Of a stretch of 64,000 bases of DNA, positions 37,675-48,162 are shown piece after piece. The notes beneath the pieces were generated by a model that did no database searches, had not been told where the DNA came from, and saw only the letters and a list, made by a program, of their open reading frames with translations. This DNA is from an uncultured Bacteroidota bacterium. GTDB lineage: Bacteria; Bacteroidota; Bacteroidia; Chitinophagales; Chitinophagaceae. A program made the position numbers and the translations under genes. Positions within the stretch are counted from its first letter, which is position 1, and the number at the start of each line of letters is the position of its first letter. Location of the stretch: contig CAILUU010000022.1 in assembly GCA_903837525.1 (NCBI GenBank), positions 1-64,000 of the forward strand. The letters are read 5' to 3'.

Positions 37675-38805
37675 TTATAAATTTCCTCTAGCATCTTGTT
37701 CTCTTTCTAACGCTTCAAACAATGCTTTAAAATTACCTTTACCAAAACTTTTTGCACCCTTGCGTTGTATAATTTCAAAAAATAAAGTAGGTCTATCCTG
37801 CAATGGTTTGCTAAAAATTTGTAACAAATAACCTTCCTCATCTCTATCAATTAAAATACCCAGCTTTTGCAATGGGGCTATATCTTCATCAATTTTTCCA
37901 ACACGCTCTAATACCGTTTCGTAATAACTAGTTGGAATATTTAAAAATTCAATTCCACGTTTTTGTAACTCGGTAACCGTACTAACAATATCCGCAGTAG
38001 CAATAGCCACATGTTGCACCCCTTCGCCATTATAAAAATCTAAATACTCTTCTACTTGGCTTTTCTTTTTTCCTTCGGCAGGTTCGTTTATAGGAAATTT
38101 TACAAACCCATTTCCATTACTCATCACCTTGCTCATTAAGGCACTATACTCTGTACTAATATCATTATCATCAAAACTTAAAATATTTTTAAACCCCATT
38201 ACCTCTTCATAAAATTTTACCCACGGGTTCATTTGGTACCACCCAACATTTCCTACGCAATGGTCAACATATAACAGCCCCGTTGATGTTGGGTTGTAGT
38301 TACTCTCCCATTTTCTAAACCCAGGCATAAAAAAGCCCTTGTAGTTATTACGTTCAACAAAAACATGGACCGTTTCTCCGTAGGTATGTATACCACTTAA
38401 CACCACTTCGCCATCTGCATCTTTTAATGTGGTTGGCGCTAGATAAGATTTTGCTCCACGTTTTGTAGTTTCTTGCCAAGCATTTGTAGCATCATCCACT
38501 TTTAAGGCTAATACTTTTACTCCATCGCCATGTTTATAAATATGGTCGGCAATTTCGTTATCACCTCTTAAGGGTGTTGTTAATACAAAGGTTAATTTGT
38601 TTTGACAAATTACATAACTCACTTTATCTTTTATACCAGTTTCGGGACCTGCATACGCAAGGCTTTGAAACCCAAAAGCCGTTTTATAAAAATGTGCTGC
38701 TTGTTTGGCATTGCCTACATAAAACTCAACATAATCTGTTCCTTGTAAGGGTAAAAAATCTGCAGCTATTGTATTTGGTAGTATTGGTTCAATTAAAGTT
38801 GACAT
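37675..38805 (-). CDS. hppD: 4-hydroxyphenylpyruvate dioxygenase
   Basis: VDHCVGNVG; GEGVQHVAIATADIV; LLQIFSKPLQDRPTLFFEIIQRKGAKSFGKGNFKALFEALEREQ. Confidence 0.95.
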   Translation of the reverse strand: MSTLIEPILPNTIAADFLPLQGTDYVEFYVGNAKQAAHFYKTAFGFQSLAYAGPETGIKDKVSYVICQNKLTFVLTTPLRGDNEIADHIYKHGDGVKVLALKVDDATNAWQETTKRGAKSYLAPTTLKDADGEVVLSGIHTYGETVHVFVERNNYKGFFMPGFRKWESNYNPTSTGLLYVDHCVGNVGWYQMNPWVKFYEEVMGFKNILSFDDNDISTEYSALMSKVMSNGNGFVKFPINEPAEGKKKSQVEEYLDFYNGEGVQHVAIATADIVSTVTELQKRGIEFLNIPTSYYETVLERVGKIDEDIAPLQKLGILIDRDEEGYLLQIFSKPLQDRPTLFFEIIQRKGAKSFGKGNFKALFEALEREQDARGNL

Positions 38806-38886
38806 AACCTAAAATTTAAAATGCACTAAAAAAAGTATGTATAGAGAGAAGATACTAAGAACGAGATGTTGGCAAAGCGTAAACTT

Positions 38887-39006
38887 TTAATAAGCCACCA
38901 CACTAGTTTTGGTTGAGGTTTTATCATCCATAGCCAAAACCTCCATTAACAAATTGTACTGGCAGCGTTCGTCGGTAAATAATTTATGTGGATAATCAGG
39001 TGTCAT
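38887..39006 (-). CDS. Candidate small ORF (39 aa) upstream of hppD
   Basis: MTPDYPHKLFTDERCQYNLLMEVLAMDDKTSTKTSVVAY*, below the ORF-track length cutoff. Confidence 0.3.
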   Translation of the reverse strand: MTPDYPHKLFTDERCQYNLLMEVLAMDDKTSTKTSVVAY

Positions 39007-39067
39007 TTGTAGAAACAAAGATAACAAAAATTTTATCACTTACTTTGATACATTCTATATTTGCCCA

Positions 39068-40192
39068 ATGAAGAATATAGGTATTTTAGGCGGGGGCCAA
39101 CTTGGAAGAATGCTATTACAAGCTGCTGCAAATTATCCGGTACAAACTTTTTTAATGGAAAACGATGATCATTGCCCTGCGGCACATCTTTGTCATCACT
39201 TTATAAAAGGGGATATTAAAAATTTTGAAGACGTTTATAATTTCGGAAAAAATTTAGATGCTATTACTATAGAAATTGAAAGCGTAAATGTGGATGCCTT
39301 AGAAAAATTAGAAAGTGAAGGTGTAAAAATATACCCTAAACCTGCAGCATTAAAATTAATAAAAAATAAAATTTTACAAAAACAATTTTATAAACTAAAC
39401 GAAATACCCACAAGCGAATTTATTATTACACAGCATGCGGCAGAACTTAAAGAACATATCAACTTTTTACCAGCAGTACATAAAATTGGCGAAGGAGGTT
39501 ATGATGGTAAAGGTGTTCAATTACTAAAAACAAAAGAGGATATTACAAAAGCTTTTGACGAACCTGCCATTTTAGAAAAACTGGTTACCATAAAAAAAGA
39601 AATTGCTGTAATTATTGGTGTTGCTGATAATGGCGAAAACGCATTGTACCCTAGTATTGATATGGTTTTTGACCAACGTTTAAATTTATTAGACTATCAA
39701 CTTAGCCCTGCCGATTTATCAGATAAAGTTTTATGGAAAGTTGAAGCCATTGCATTAAAAGTTGTTAAAGATTTAAAAAGCCCGGGCATTTTTGCTGTTG
39801 AATTATTTGTAGATATGGATGATAATGTTTTAGTAAATGAAACTGCCCCAAGGGTTCACAACAGTGGCCATCATACCATTGAGGCAAACTACTCATCGCA
39901 ATTTGATATGCTTTGGCGGATAATCTTGGGCTACCCATTAGGAAATACCCAGCCTATTTTAGGTGCAGCTATTGTAAATTTAATAGGAGAAGAAAATTAT
40001 ACGGGTAATGCCCATTATGAAGGTTTAGAAGAAATTTTAAAAATAGATAATGTATTTGTACATATTTATGGTAAAACTCAAACCAAGCCCGGCCGAAAAA
40101 TGGGGCATGTAACTATTTTAAGTAACGAAAAGCAAGAGCTTATTCATCAAGCTAATAGAATAAAGCATACTTTGTTTGTAAAGACTGTTTAA
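39068..40192 (+). CDS. purK: N5-carboxyaminoimidazole ribonucleotide synthase
   Basis: GILGGGQLGRMLLQAA; KIGEGGYDGKGVQLL; NETAPRVHNSGHHTIEA. Confidence 0.95.
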   Translation: MKNIGILGGGQLGRMLLQAAANYPVQTFLMENDDHCPAAHLCHHFIKGDIKNFEDVYNFGKNLDAITIEIESVNVDALEKLESEGVKIYPKPAALKLIKNKILQKQFYKLNEIPTSEFIITQHAAELKEHINFLPAVHKIGEGGYDGKGVQLLKTKEDITKAFDEPAILEKLVTIKKEIAVIIGVADNGENALYPSIDMVFDQRLNLLDYQLSPADLSDKVLWKVEAIALKVVKDLKSPGIFAVELFVDMDDNVLVNETAPRVHNSGHHTIEANYSSQFDMLWRIILGYPLGNTQPILGAAIVNLIGEENYTGNAHYEGLEEILKIDNVFVHIYGKTQTKPGRKMGHVTILSNEKQELIHQANRIKHTLFVKTV

Positions 40193-40319
40193 ACATTAAC
40201 TATTTGAGGAAATTTTTGCCCATTTAATTTCCTAATAAACTAAAATTATTCCGTTTATACATTTTTTCATTTTTAATAATGTTTTAAACCTAATTTTAAG
40301 TTTTAAAACACCTTTTAAT

Positions 40320-41372
40320 ATGAGGATGACAGTAATAGTAAAACCAATTTTCTTTTTTTATATTTTTTTAACTATAAGTTGTACTAACAACGACAAAAAA
40401 GCACCTCCACAAAAGCCTTCAGCACCAATTTCCAGAGTAGAGGGTTTTGTTGTTACTGCACAACTAGCAAGTCAAAATATTGAAGTCCCTGGTAGCTTAG
40501 CTGCTTTTGAAGAGGTAGAATTACATCCAGAGCTTTCGGGCAGAGTTACCAATGTTTATTTTAAAGAAGGAAGCAATGTAGGGCAAGGGAGTGTATTGTT
40601 AAAAATATTTGATGGTGATTTACAAGCACAATTAAAAAAATTACAAATACAATTAAGTACTGCTAATAAAACGGTAGAACGATATGGTGCTTTATTAAAA
40701 ATTGGTGGTGTTAGCCAGCAAGAATATGATTTGAATGTATTGGCTGCAAATACCATTAAAGCTGATATGAATATTGTACGAACCAATATTTCAAGAACAA
40801 CATTAAGAGCACCTTTTAGTGGCAAAATTGGTATTACAACTATTACCACTGGTGCATATATTTCGCCACAATCTTTAATTGCGACTTTAAGAAAGGTAAG
40901 TTCGTTAAAATTAGATTTTACTGTGCCAGAAATGTATTCTACAAAAATGAAAAAAGGAGCATTAGTAAATTTTACTGTTGAAGGAACTGATACAAAGTAT
41001 GCTGCTTTTATTTCTGCCACAGAAAATATTATTGCAGAAGAAAATCGAAGTTTACGAATTATTGCCAATGTAGTAAAAATAAATAACGAATTAATTGCTG
41101 GAGCTTTTGCAAAAGTAACTGTATCGTTAGGAGAAAATAATGTGGCATTAATGATTCCCTCACAAGCCATTATACCAGATGCTAGAAATAAAAAAGTAAT
41201 TGTGGTAAGAAATGGAATAGCTGCAATGGAAATAATTACACTTGGTATTAGAGACTCTGCTAATGTAGAGGTAACAAGTGGCTTAAAGGTTGGAGATACC
41301 ATTTTAGTAAGTGGATTACTTACTACAAAAACTGGAAGTAAGGTGCATGTAAATAAAATTACAAATCGTTAA
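40320..41372 (+). CDS. RND efflux periplasmic adaptor subunit (lipoprotein)
   Basis: Lipobox TISCTN; LHPELSGRVTNVYFKEGSNVGQGSVLLKIFD; LRAPFSGKIGITTITTGAYISP. Confidence 0.92.
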   Translation: MRMTVIVKPIFFFYIFLTISCTNNDKKAPPQKPSAPISRVEGFVVTAQLASQNIEVPGSLAAFEEVELHPELSGRVTNVYFKEGSNVGQGSVLLKIFDGDLQAQLKKLQIQLSTANKTVERYGALLKIGGVSQQEYDLNVLAANTIKADMNIVRTNISRTTLRAPFSGKIGITTITTGAYISPQSLIATLRKVSSLKLDFTVPEMYSTKMKKGALVNFTVEGTDTKYAAFISATENIIAEENRSLRIIANVVKINNELIAGAFAKVTVSLGENNVALMIPSQAIIPDARNKKVIVVRNGIAAMEIITLGIRDSANVEVTSGLKVGDTILVSGLLTTKTGSKVHVNKITNR

Positions 41373-41384
41373 ATTATATAAACA

Positions 41385-44300
41385 TTGAATATTTCCGAAT
41401 TAAGTTTACGCCGTCCAGTTTTAGCCATTGTACTCAACTTGGTTATAGTTCTGTTTGGATTAATCGGATACAAATTTTTAGGTGTAAGAGATTACCCAGC
41501 TATTGACCCCCCCAACATTAATGTAAGAGCATCTTACCCTGGTGCAAATGCAGATATTATTGAATCTCAAATTACCGAACCTTTAGAAAAAGCTATTAAC
41601 GGAATTGCAGGTATTAAAAATATAACAAGCAGCAGTAACCAAGGCAGTAGCAATATAAATGTAGAGTTTGATTTAGGCGTAGATTTAGAGGCTGCCGCTA
41701 ATGATGTAAGAGACAAAGTATCGCAAGCTAGCCGATCGTTACCTGCTGATTTAGATGCTCCGCCGGTTGTATCAAAAGCAGATGCAAGTAGCGACCCTAT
41801 TGTTTTTTTAGTAGCACAAAGCACTACAAAGAATCAATTACAATTAACCGAATTTGTACAAAATAATATTGTAGAACGTATACAAACAATACCTGGTGTT
41901 AGTGCTGTAAATATTTGGGGAGAAAAAAAATATGCTATGCGAATTTGGCTACAGCCAAATAAATTAATAGCATTTTCTGTTACACCAAGGGATGTTCAGT
42001 TAGCATTGGCAAGAGAAAATATTGAATTACCCTCAGGTAAAATTTCGGGTAATGCCACAGAGCTTTCTATACGAACATTTGGAAGAATAAATACAGAAGA
42101 ACAGTTTAATGAACTTATTGTAAAAAATGTAAATAGCACCATTATAAAACTTAAAGATATTGCTAATGTGGTGCTAGGCCCAGAAAATGAAGAATCTGTT
42201 TTAAAAGAAAGTGGTATACCCATGCTAGCCATTGTAGCTATTCCACAGCCAGGTACAAATACTATTGCAATTGCCGATGAATTGTTTAAACGCTTTAATG
42301 ATATAAAAAAAGATTTACCTGAAGATATTTCGTTAGAAGTAAGCTTTGATCAAACAAAATTTATACGCAAATCAATATCCGAGGTAAAAGAAACTTTACT
42401 AATTGCTTTTGTTTTGGTGGTACTTATTATTTATTTGTTTTTTAGAGATTGGATTATTGCCATCCGTCCTTTAATAGATATTCCTGTTTCCTTAATTGGT
42501 GCATTTTTTATAATGTATTTATGTGGCTTTACCATAAATCTATTAACCCTACTTGCCATTGTATTAGCCACTGGGCTTGTGGTAGATGATGGTATTGTGG
42601 TTACCGAAAACATTTTTAAAAAAATGGAAAAAGGGATGAGCAAATGGCAAGCGGCAAAAGAAGGTTCTAAAGAAATTTACTTTGCAGTAATTGCTACCTC
42701 AATAACACTAGCAGTTGTTTTTTTACCTATTATTTTTTTAGAAGGATTTGTAGGTAGGCTTTTTAGAGAATTTGGAATTGTGGTTGCTGGTGCAGTATTA
42801 ATTTCAGCATTTGTGTCTCTTACGCTTACCCCTGTACTAAATGTTTTTTTAGCTAAAAAAGATGTACATAAACATACTTGGTTTTATACTAAAACAGAGC
42901 CTTTTTTCCGTTGGATGGAAAATGGGTATCAAAATTCATTAACAAAGTTTGTTAAAATAAAATGGGTAGCTATTCCAATTATTGCTGTTTGCTTTTTTCT
43001 TATTTGGTTTATTGGTAGTAAACTACAATCGGAGCTTGCGCCAATGGAAGATAGAAGTGGTTTTAGATTACAGGTAACTGCACCAGAAGGCACATCATAT
43101 GATGCAATGGATGCTTATATGGACAAGTTAGTTAATTTAGTAATTGATTCTATTCCTGAAAAAAAATATGCTGTAAGCATGACTGCACCAGGTTTTACAG
43201 GAAGTGGCTCGGCAAATAGTGGTTTTGTAAGAGTTGTTTTAGATGAGCCAAACGAACGCAATAGAAGCCAGCAAGATATTGTAAATATGATAAACAAAAG
43301 TTTATCTAAATACAATCAAGGTAAAGCATTTACGATACAAGAACAAACCATTTCTGTTAATCGTCGTGGCGGACAACCCGTACAATTTGTTATTCAAAAT
43401 AATAATTTTGAAAAATTATCTAACGTATTACCAACCTTTCTAGAAGAAGCATCTAAAAGTCAAATACTACAAGGAATTGATGCTGATTTAAAATTTAATA
43501 AACCTGAACTTCGATTAAATATTGATAGATTAAAAGCTAGTGAATTAGGCGTAAGTGTGCAAGATATTTCCGAAACAATGCAACTAGCTTTTAGTAACAG
43601 AAGGCTAGGGTATTTTATAAAAGATGGCAAACAATATCAAGTAATGGGGCAAGTAGATAGATTAAATAGAGACGACCCTACCGATTTAAAAAAATTGTAT
43701 GTACGTACAACTAAAGGAAATTTAATTGGATTAGGTAATGTAGTTACAATTACAGAAGATGCAACACCACCAACTATTTATCATTTTAATAGATATAAAT
43801 CAGCTACAATATCCGCAGGCTTGGCCCCTGGCAAAACTGTTGGCGATGGTATAAAAGAAATGGAACGTATTAAAGCAAAAGTATTAAATGAAAGTTTTAG
43901 TACTGCACTTACAGGCTCATCAAGAGATTTTGCTGAAAGTAACAGCAATACAAGTTTTGCATTTATATTAGCTTTGGTACTTATCTTTTTAATTTTAGCT
44001 GCACAGTTTGAAAGTTTTATAGATCCATTTATTATTATGTTTACCGTTCCACTTGCAATTGCAGGTGCATTATTATCGCTTTGGATATTTGACCAAACGA
44101 TAAATATTTTTTCGCAAATTGGTATGATAATGTTGATTGGCTTGGTAACCAAAAATGGAATTTTAATTGTAGAATTTGCCAATCAAAACAGATTGCAAGG
44201 AATGAAAAAAATAGAGGCAGTAATTTTTGCAGCATCGCAGCGATTACGGCCAATTTTAATGACAAGTCTTGCTATGAGCTTAGGTGCATTACCACTAGCC

Positions 44301-44477
44301 TTATCACTTGGAGATGCTGCTACAAGCCGAATTCCATTGGGCATAGTAATTGTTGGTGGTATTCTATTTTCGTTAGTTCTTACATTTTTTGTAATACCTG
44401 CTATGTACATTTTTCTTTCTTCTAAAAAGAAAAAAAGTGAACTAGATAATTTAGAACAAAAAATACAAACTATTTAA
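41385..44477 (+). CDS. RND efflux permease (HAE1/AcrB-like), TTG start
   Basis: MNISELSLRRPVLAIVLNLVIVLFGLIGYKFLGVRDYPAIDPPNINVRASYPGA; 12 TM architecture; begins 12 bp after the adaptor gene. Confidence 0.95.
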   Translation: MNISELSLRRPVLAIVLNLVIVLFGLIGYKFLGVRDYPAIDPPNINVRASYPGANADIIESQITEPLEKAINGIAGIKNITSSSNQGSSNINVEFDLGVDLEAAANDVRDKVSQASRSLPADLDAPPVVSKADASSDPIVFLVAQSTTKNQLQLTEFVQNNIVERIQTIPGVSAVNIWGEKKYAMRIWLQPNKLIAFSVTPRDVQLALARENIELPSGKISGNATELSIRTFGRINTEEQFNELIVKNVNSTIIKLKDIANVVLGPENEESVLKESGIPMLAIVAIPQPGTNTIAIADELFKRFNDIKKDLPEDISLEVSFDQTKFIRKSISEVKETLLIAFVLVVLIIYLFFRDWIIAIRPLIDIPVSLIGAFFIMYLCGFTINLLTLLAIVLATGLVVDDGIVVTENIFKKMEKGMSKWQAAKEGSKEIYFAVIATSITLAVVFLPIIFLEGFVGRLFREFGIVVAGAVLISAFVSLTLTPVLNVFLAKKDVHKHTWFYTKTEPFFRWMENGYQNSLTKFVKIKWVAIPIIAVCFFLIWFIGSKLQSELAPMEDRSGFRLQVTAPEGTSYDAMDAYMDKLVNLVIDSIPEKKYAVSMTAPGFTGSGSANSGFVRVVLDEPNERNRSQQDIVNMINKSLSKYNQGKAFTIQEQTISVNRRGGQPVQFVIQNNNFEKLSNVLPTFLEEASKSQILQGIDADLKFNKPELRLNIDRLKASELGVSVQDISETMQLAFSNRRLGYFIKDGKQYQVMGQVDRLNRDDPTDLKKLYVRTTKGNLIGLGNVVTITEDATPPTIYHFNRYKSATISAGLAPGKTVGDGIKEMERIKAKVLNESFSTALTGSSRDFAESNSNTSFAFILALVLIFLILAAQFESFIDPFIIMFTVPLAIAGALLSLWIFDQTINIFSQIGMIMLIGLVTKNGILIVEFANQNRLQGMKKIEAVIFAASQRLRPILMTSLAMSLGALPLALSLGDAATSRIPLGIVIVGGILFSLVLTFFVIPAMYIFLSSKKKKSELDNLEQKIQTI

Positions 44478-44486
44478 ACACTGGTA

Positions 44487-45806
44487 ATGAAAAAAGGATT
44501 TATATTTTTTTTAATAACTAGCGTTGCATTTATTCCTTTATTTAGCAATGCACAAAAACTTCTTAGTGTTGAAGAAGCTATTGCAGCTGCTTTGCAAAAT
44601 AATTATGATATCCAATTATTAAAAAATGATTCTACAGCTTTTGCCTTAGATAATTCATATGCAAAATTTGCTTTTTATCCTAGAGTAAATGGAAGTACAG
44701 GATTACTCCTGAATAATGTAAATCAAAAACAAAAATTAGCCGATGCTAGTTTGAGAAAAGGTACAATAAGCTCGGATAATATTACAGCATCTGTAGGTCT
44801 AAACTGGACCATTTTTGATGGATTTAAAATGTTTGCTACAAGAGATAAACAAAAAGAATTTATAAAGCTAGGAGAACTAAATATAAAAAATCAAATTATA
44901 AATACTGTAGCTGCTGTGGTTACTAATTACTATAATATTGTAAGACAAAAACAACAACAAAAGGCCATACAAGAACAGATGGGGCTTAATGAGGAAAGAT
45001 TAAAACAAGCAGAGAAAAGATTTAGTGTAGGCCTAGGTGCTAAGCCAGATATTTTACAAGCTAAAACAGATTTGAATGCTCAAAAAGCATCGCTATTACA
45101 ACAGCAAACTTTTATTGAACAATTAAAAGAGCAATTAAATTTATTAACGGCAGCCCCCATTAATACTACCTATAATGTAGCAGATTCCATACCTATAAAT
45201 AATAATTTAGTAGTCGCCGAAATATTAAATGTAGCAGCAATAAATAATCCGGCATTGCAAGTAGCTAAGCAAAATATTACCATTGCTACTTTTACATTAA
45301 AAGAAAGAAAGGCTGACCGCTATCCTATTATAAATTTAAACTCTGCATATAATTTTGGCAGGCTACATAATCAAAGAGTATTAAACAACTTTACGCCCAT
45401 TACAAATAGAAACATAGGTTTTAATTATGGCTTATCTGCTACCATACCTATTTTTAATGGCTACAATACAAAAAGGCAAATACAACAAGCACAACTTGCT
45501 ATTGATAAAAATAAAATAGAGTATGAAAAAATAAAAGCCACTAATCAAATTGCTATAAGCAATGCTTTTAAAACATATGAATTACAAAAGAAAACATTAG
45601 CATTAGAAGAGGAGAATATTTTATTAGCTAAAGAAAATGTGTATATAGCTATGGAACGATTTAAGCTTGGCATTTCTACTACTTTAGAATTAAGAGAAAC
45701 CCAAAAAACTTTAGAAGATGCTTTTAACCGTTTAATTGCTGCTAGATACAACACAAAGGTTGCCGAAACTGAATTACTACGTTTAAAAGGGGAGTTGGTA
45801 AAATAG
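44487..45806 (+). CDS. TolC-family outer membrane efflux protein
   Basis: LSVEEAIAAALQNNYDIQLLKND ... KRFSVGLGAKPDILQAKTDL; operon with the RND genes. Confidence 0.93.
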   Translation: MKKGFIFFLITSVAFIPLFSNAQKLLSVEEAIAAALQNNYDIQLLKNDSTAFALDNSYAKFAFYPRVNGSTGLLLNNVNQKQKLADASLRKGTISSDNITASVGLNWTIFDGFKMFATRDKQKEFIKLGELNIKNQIINTVAAVVTNYYNIVRQKQQQKAIQEQMGLNEERLKQAEKRFSVGLGAKPDILQAKTDLNAQKASLLQQQTFIEQLKEQLNLLTAAPINTTYNVADSIPINNNLVVAEILNVAAINNPALQVAKQNITIATFTLKERKADRYPIINLNSAYNFGRLHNQRVLNNFTPITNRNIGFNYGLSATIPIFNGYNTKRQIQQAQLAIDKNKIEYEKIKATNQIAISNAFKTYELQKKTLALEEENILLAKENVYIAMERFKLGISTTLELRETQKTLEDAFNRLIAARYNTKVAETELLRLKGELVK

Positions 45807-45829
45807 TTTTATAATCAATTTGTTATAAT

Positions 45830-45837
45830 TAAATTTG
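45830..45837 (+). promoter_or_regulatory. Candidate -7 promoter element of purE
   Basis: TAAATTTG 15 nt before ATG 45852. Confidence 0.35.
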
Positions 45838-45851
45838 CAAAAAACGTATAT

Positions 45852-46355
45852 ATGACAAATCCTCTAGTAGGCATAATTATGGGTAGCGATAGTGACCTAA
45901 TTATAATGAACAACGCTGCTTTAATTTTAGATGAATTTAATATTGAATACGAAATAACAATTGTATCTGCCCACAGAACGCCGCACCGCATGTTTGAATA
46001 TGCTAGTAATGCAAGTGATAGAGGTATACGAGTAATTATTGCAGGTGCTGGTGGTGCTGCACATTTACCCGGAATGATCGCTGCTATTAGTATTTTACCC
46101 GTTATTGGTGTACCCATAAAATCATCTAATTCAATAGATGGATGGGATAGCATCTTATCTATACTGCAAATGCCAAATGGAGTGCCCGTTGCTGCTGTTG
46201 CCTTAAACGGAGCAAAAAATGCTGGAATTTTAGCAGCCGAAATGTTGGCTATTGCTTACCCATCAATTAACGAAAAACTAAAAGCACACAAACAATTTTT
46301 AAACGATGAGGTAATGACCAAAATTGAAGTTTTAAAAGAAAATGGAGATTTATAA
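45852..46355 (+). CDS. purE: N5-CAIR mutase
   Basis: IIMGSDSDLIIMNNA; VSAHRTPHRMFEYA; GAGGAAHLPGMIAA; GVPIKSSNSIDGWDS. Confidence 0.95.
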   Translation: MTNPLVGIIMGSDSDLIIMNNAALILDEFNIEYEITIVSAHRTPHRMFEYASNASDRGIRVIIAGAGGAAHLPGMIAAISILPVIGVPIKSSNSIDGWDSILSILQMPNGVPVAAVALNGAKNAGILAAEMLAIAYPSINEKLKAHKQFLNDEVMTKIEVLKENGDL

Positions 46356-46379
46356 ACTATCTCTATAAAAATTAAAACT

Positions 46380-46581
46380 ATGAACCGTCGTTCGTTTATA
46401 CATAACTCGTTATTTACTATTGGTGCCCTAATCATTGCAAAACAAAACGTTCACAACAAAATGGAGTAAAAAAATGGGTAAAGAAAAAGTAACCCTTCAT
46501 TACTTTGGTGCCGAAGAATGTAAAGGCGATGGAATAGAAAAGCAGCTGACAGCAGCGTATATGGAGTTAACTACAAAATAA
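46380..46581 (+). pseudogene. Decayed exported-protein gene
   Basis: MNRRSFIHNSLFTIGALIIAKQNVHNKME* (Tat/Sec-type leader), then MGKEKVTLHYFGAEECKGDGIEKQLTAAYMELTTK*. Confidence 0.55.
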
Positions 46582-46704
46582 CGTAACCCTGTTAACAACT
46601 ATATTTTCGCAAACTTGTCATTTCTACAATAGGAGAAATCACAAATAATATTTACTATAAATTACATACCTCAGCGTCTCTTCCCTCTGCGGATATACTA
46701 AAAA

Positions 46705-47187
46705 TCATTTCTGTTGTATCAATTTTTCTAACACAAAATAAACTGCTGGGCAAAAGGTGCTATTTTTTTGGGTAAGACTTGGTCGTTTTAACAACACATC
46801 TTCATCTGTGTAGGGAAATCTAGCGCAATCGCTTGGGCGTACTTCGTAAATGCTACAATAATTATCTTGTCCCAAAAAACTACAAGGCTTTGTTTTTAAC
46901 ACGTGATCGCCTTCGCTATCTACAAATAAATATTGATTTATAAAATCGCCATCTTTCATTTTTAAATGCTTGGCAATACGTTTAATATCGGGTGTTTTAA
47001 ACCGTGGCGAAAACCCTTTACAGCAATTACCGCATTGTAGGCAGTCAATTTTTTCAAATGCTTCATCATGCAAGGATGGTAATGCCTTTAGTACTTTATT
47101 TTTATTAGCCCGTAATAAAAATTGTTTGTACACTCTTTGATGATCGGCCGATTTTTTTTCCCAATCTTGTAATAAAACATCTTCCAT
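46705..47187 (-). CDS. YkgJ family cysteine cluster protein
   Basis: CLQCGNCCKGFSPRF ... CSFLGQDNYCSIYEVRPSDCARFPY. Confidence 0.9.
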   Translation of the reverse strand: MEDVLLQDWEKKSADHQRVYKQFLLRANKNKVLKALPSLHDEAFEKIDCLQCGNCCKGFSPRFKTPDIKRIAKHLKMKDGDFINQYLFVDSEGDHVLKTKPCSFLGQDNYCSIYEVRPSDCARFPYTDEDVLLKRPSLTQKNSTFCPAVYFVLEKLIQQK

Positions 47188-47289
47188 ACTGCAAATATCG
47201 ATTTATTGTATCCACAAACCATACCTATTCCAAATATAAAAAGTAGTCGTGTTAAAGAATTTCAGTTATTTTGTTCAAAATTTTAAACT

Positions 47290-48072
47290 ATGCTACAAGT
47301 AATTGTTCCCTTAGACTTTTCTGAAACATCTTTAAATGCTGCACACTATGCTTGTGCTATGTACAAGGGAAGAACGGATATAACTATACTATTATATCAT
47401 TTTTACGCTGATGAAGAAGACGTTACTACGGCTCAAAATTACTTAACTAGTTTAAAAACAGAGTTACTTGCTATAGCACCTAATATAGAAACGAATGTTG
47501 AAAGTGGCGATAATTTTATAGATAGCTTATCGGCTTATGCACATGTAAAAACGGCTTATATGATTATAATGGGGTTAACGGGCAAAACAGGTTTAGCTCA
47601 ACGTTTTTCGGGTAATAACACCTTAAAAATGGTCGAGAAAAATGTATGCCCAGTATTGATAGTCCCCGAAAATGCTAGATACACCAAAATTGAGAATGTA
47701 CTTATAACATCTGAAATGAAATATGTGGAAGAAAGCCCTACCCTATTAGCTGTAAAAAATGTATTGAACGATTTTAAACCATCCTTACACATTTTAAATG
47801 TAGATGATAGCCATTATATTTCTTTAACAAAAGCCTTTAAAGATGAACGAGATAAAATGGAAGAACTATTGGCAGAATATAAGCCAGAGTTTTACTTTAT
47901 GCGTTTATACGACTTTCACGAAGCGGTAAATATGTTTACCGAAGATAAGGATATTGATGTGATCATTATTGCTCCAAAGCACCATAGTTTTTTCGAACGT
48001 TTGTTTAAAACGCAGCACACTAAAAAAATGATTTACCAAAGCAAAGTGCCTGTATTAGCGGTTTACGAGTAA
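47290..48072 (+). CDS. Universal stress protein (tandem UspA domains)
   Basis: VIVPLDFSETSLNAAHYAC; GLTGKTGLAQRFSGNNTLKMVEKNVCPVLIVPE. Confidence 0.9.
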   Translation: MLQVIVPLDFSETSLNAAHYACAMYKGRTDITILLYHFYADEEDVTTAQNYLTSLKTELLAIAPNIETNVESGDNFIDSLSAYAHVKTAYMIIMGLTGKTGLAQRFSGNNTLKMVEKNVCPVLIVPENARYTKIENVLITSEMKYVEESPTLLAVKNVLNDFKPSLHILNVDDSHYISLTKAFKDERDKMEELLAEYKPEFYFMRLYDFHEAVNMFTEDKDIDVIIIAPKHHSFFERLFKTQHTKKMIYQSKVPVLAVYE

Positions 48073-48162
48073 ATTGGTTTATTGAAATTATTAAGCCGTG
48101 GTAGAAATATTACGGTTTTTTTGTTTCAACAATTAATTAAAATTTATTATAAAAGGGTTATT

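Noticed and set aside
40556-41302. 248-aa minus-strand ORF antisense to the RND adaptor
   Set aside because: The overlapping plus-strand adaptor has clear family motifs; the antisense product has none.
43781-44410. Minus-strand ORFs antisense to the RND permease C-terminus
   Set aside because: Shadow ORFs inside a strongly conserved permease.
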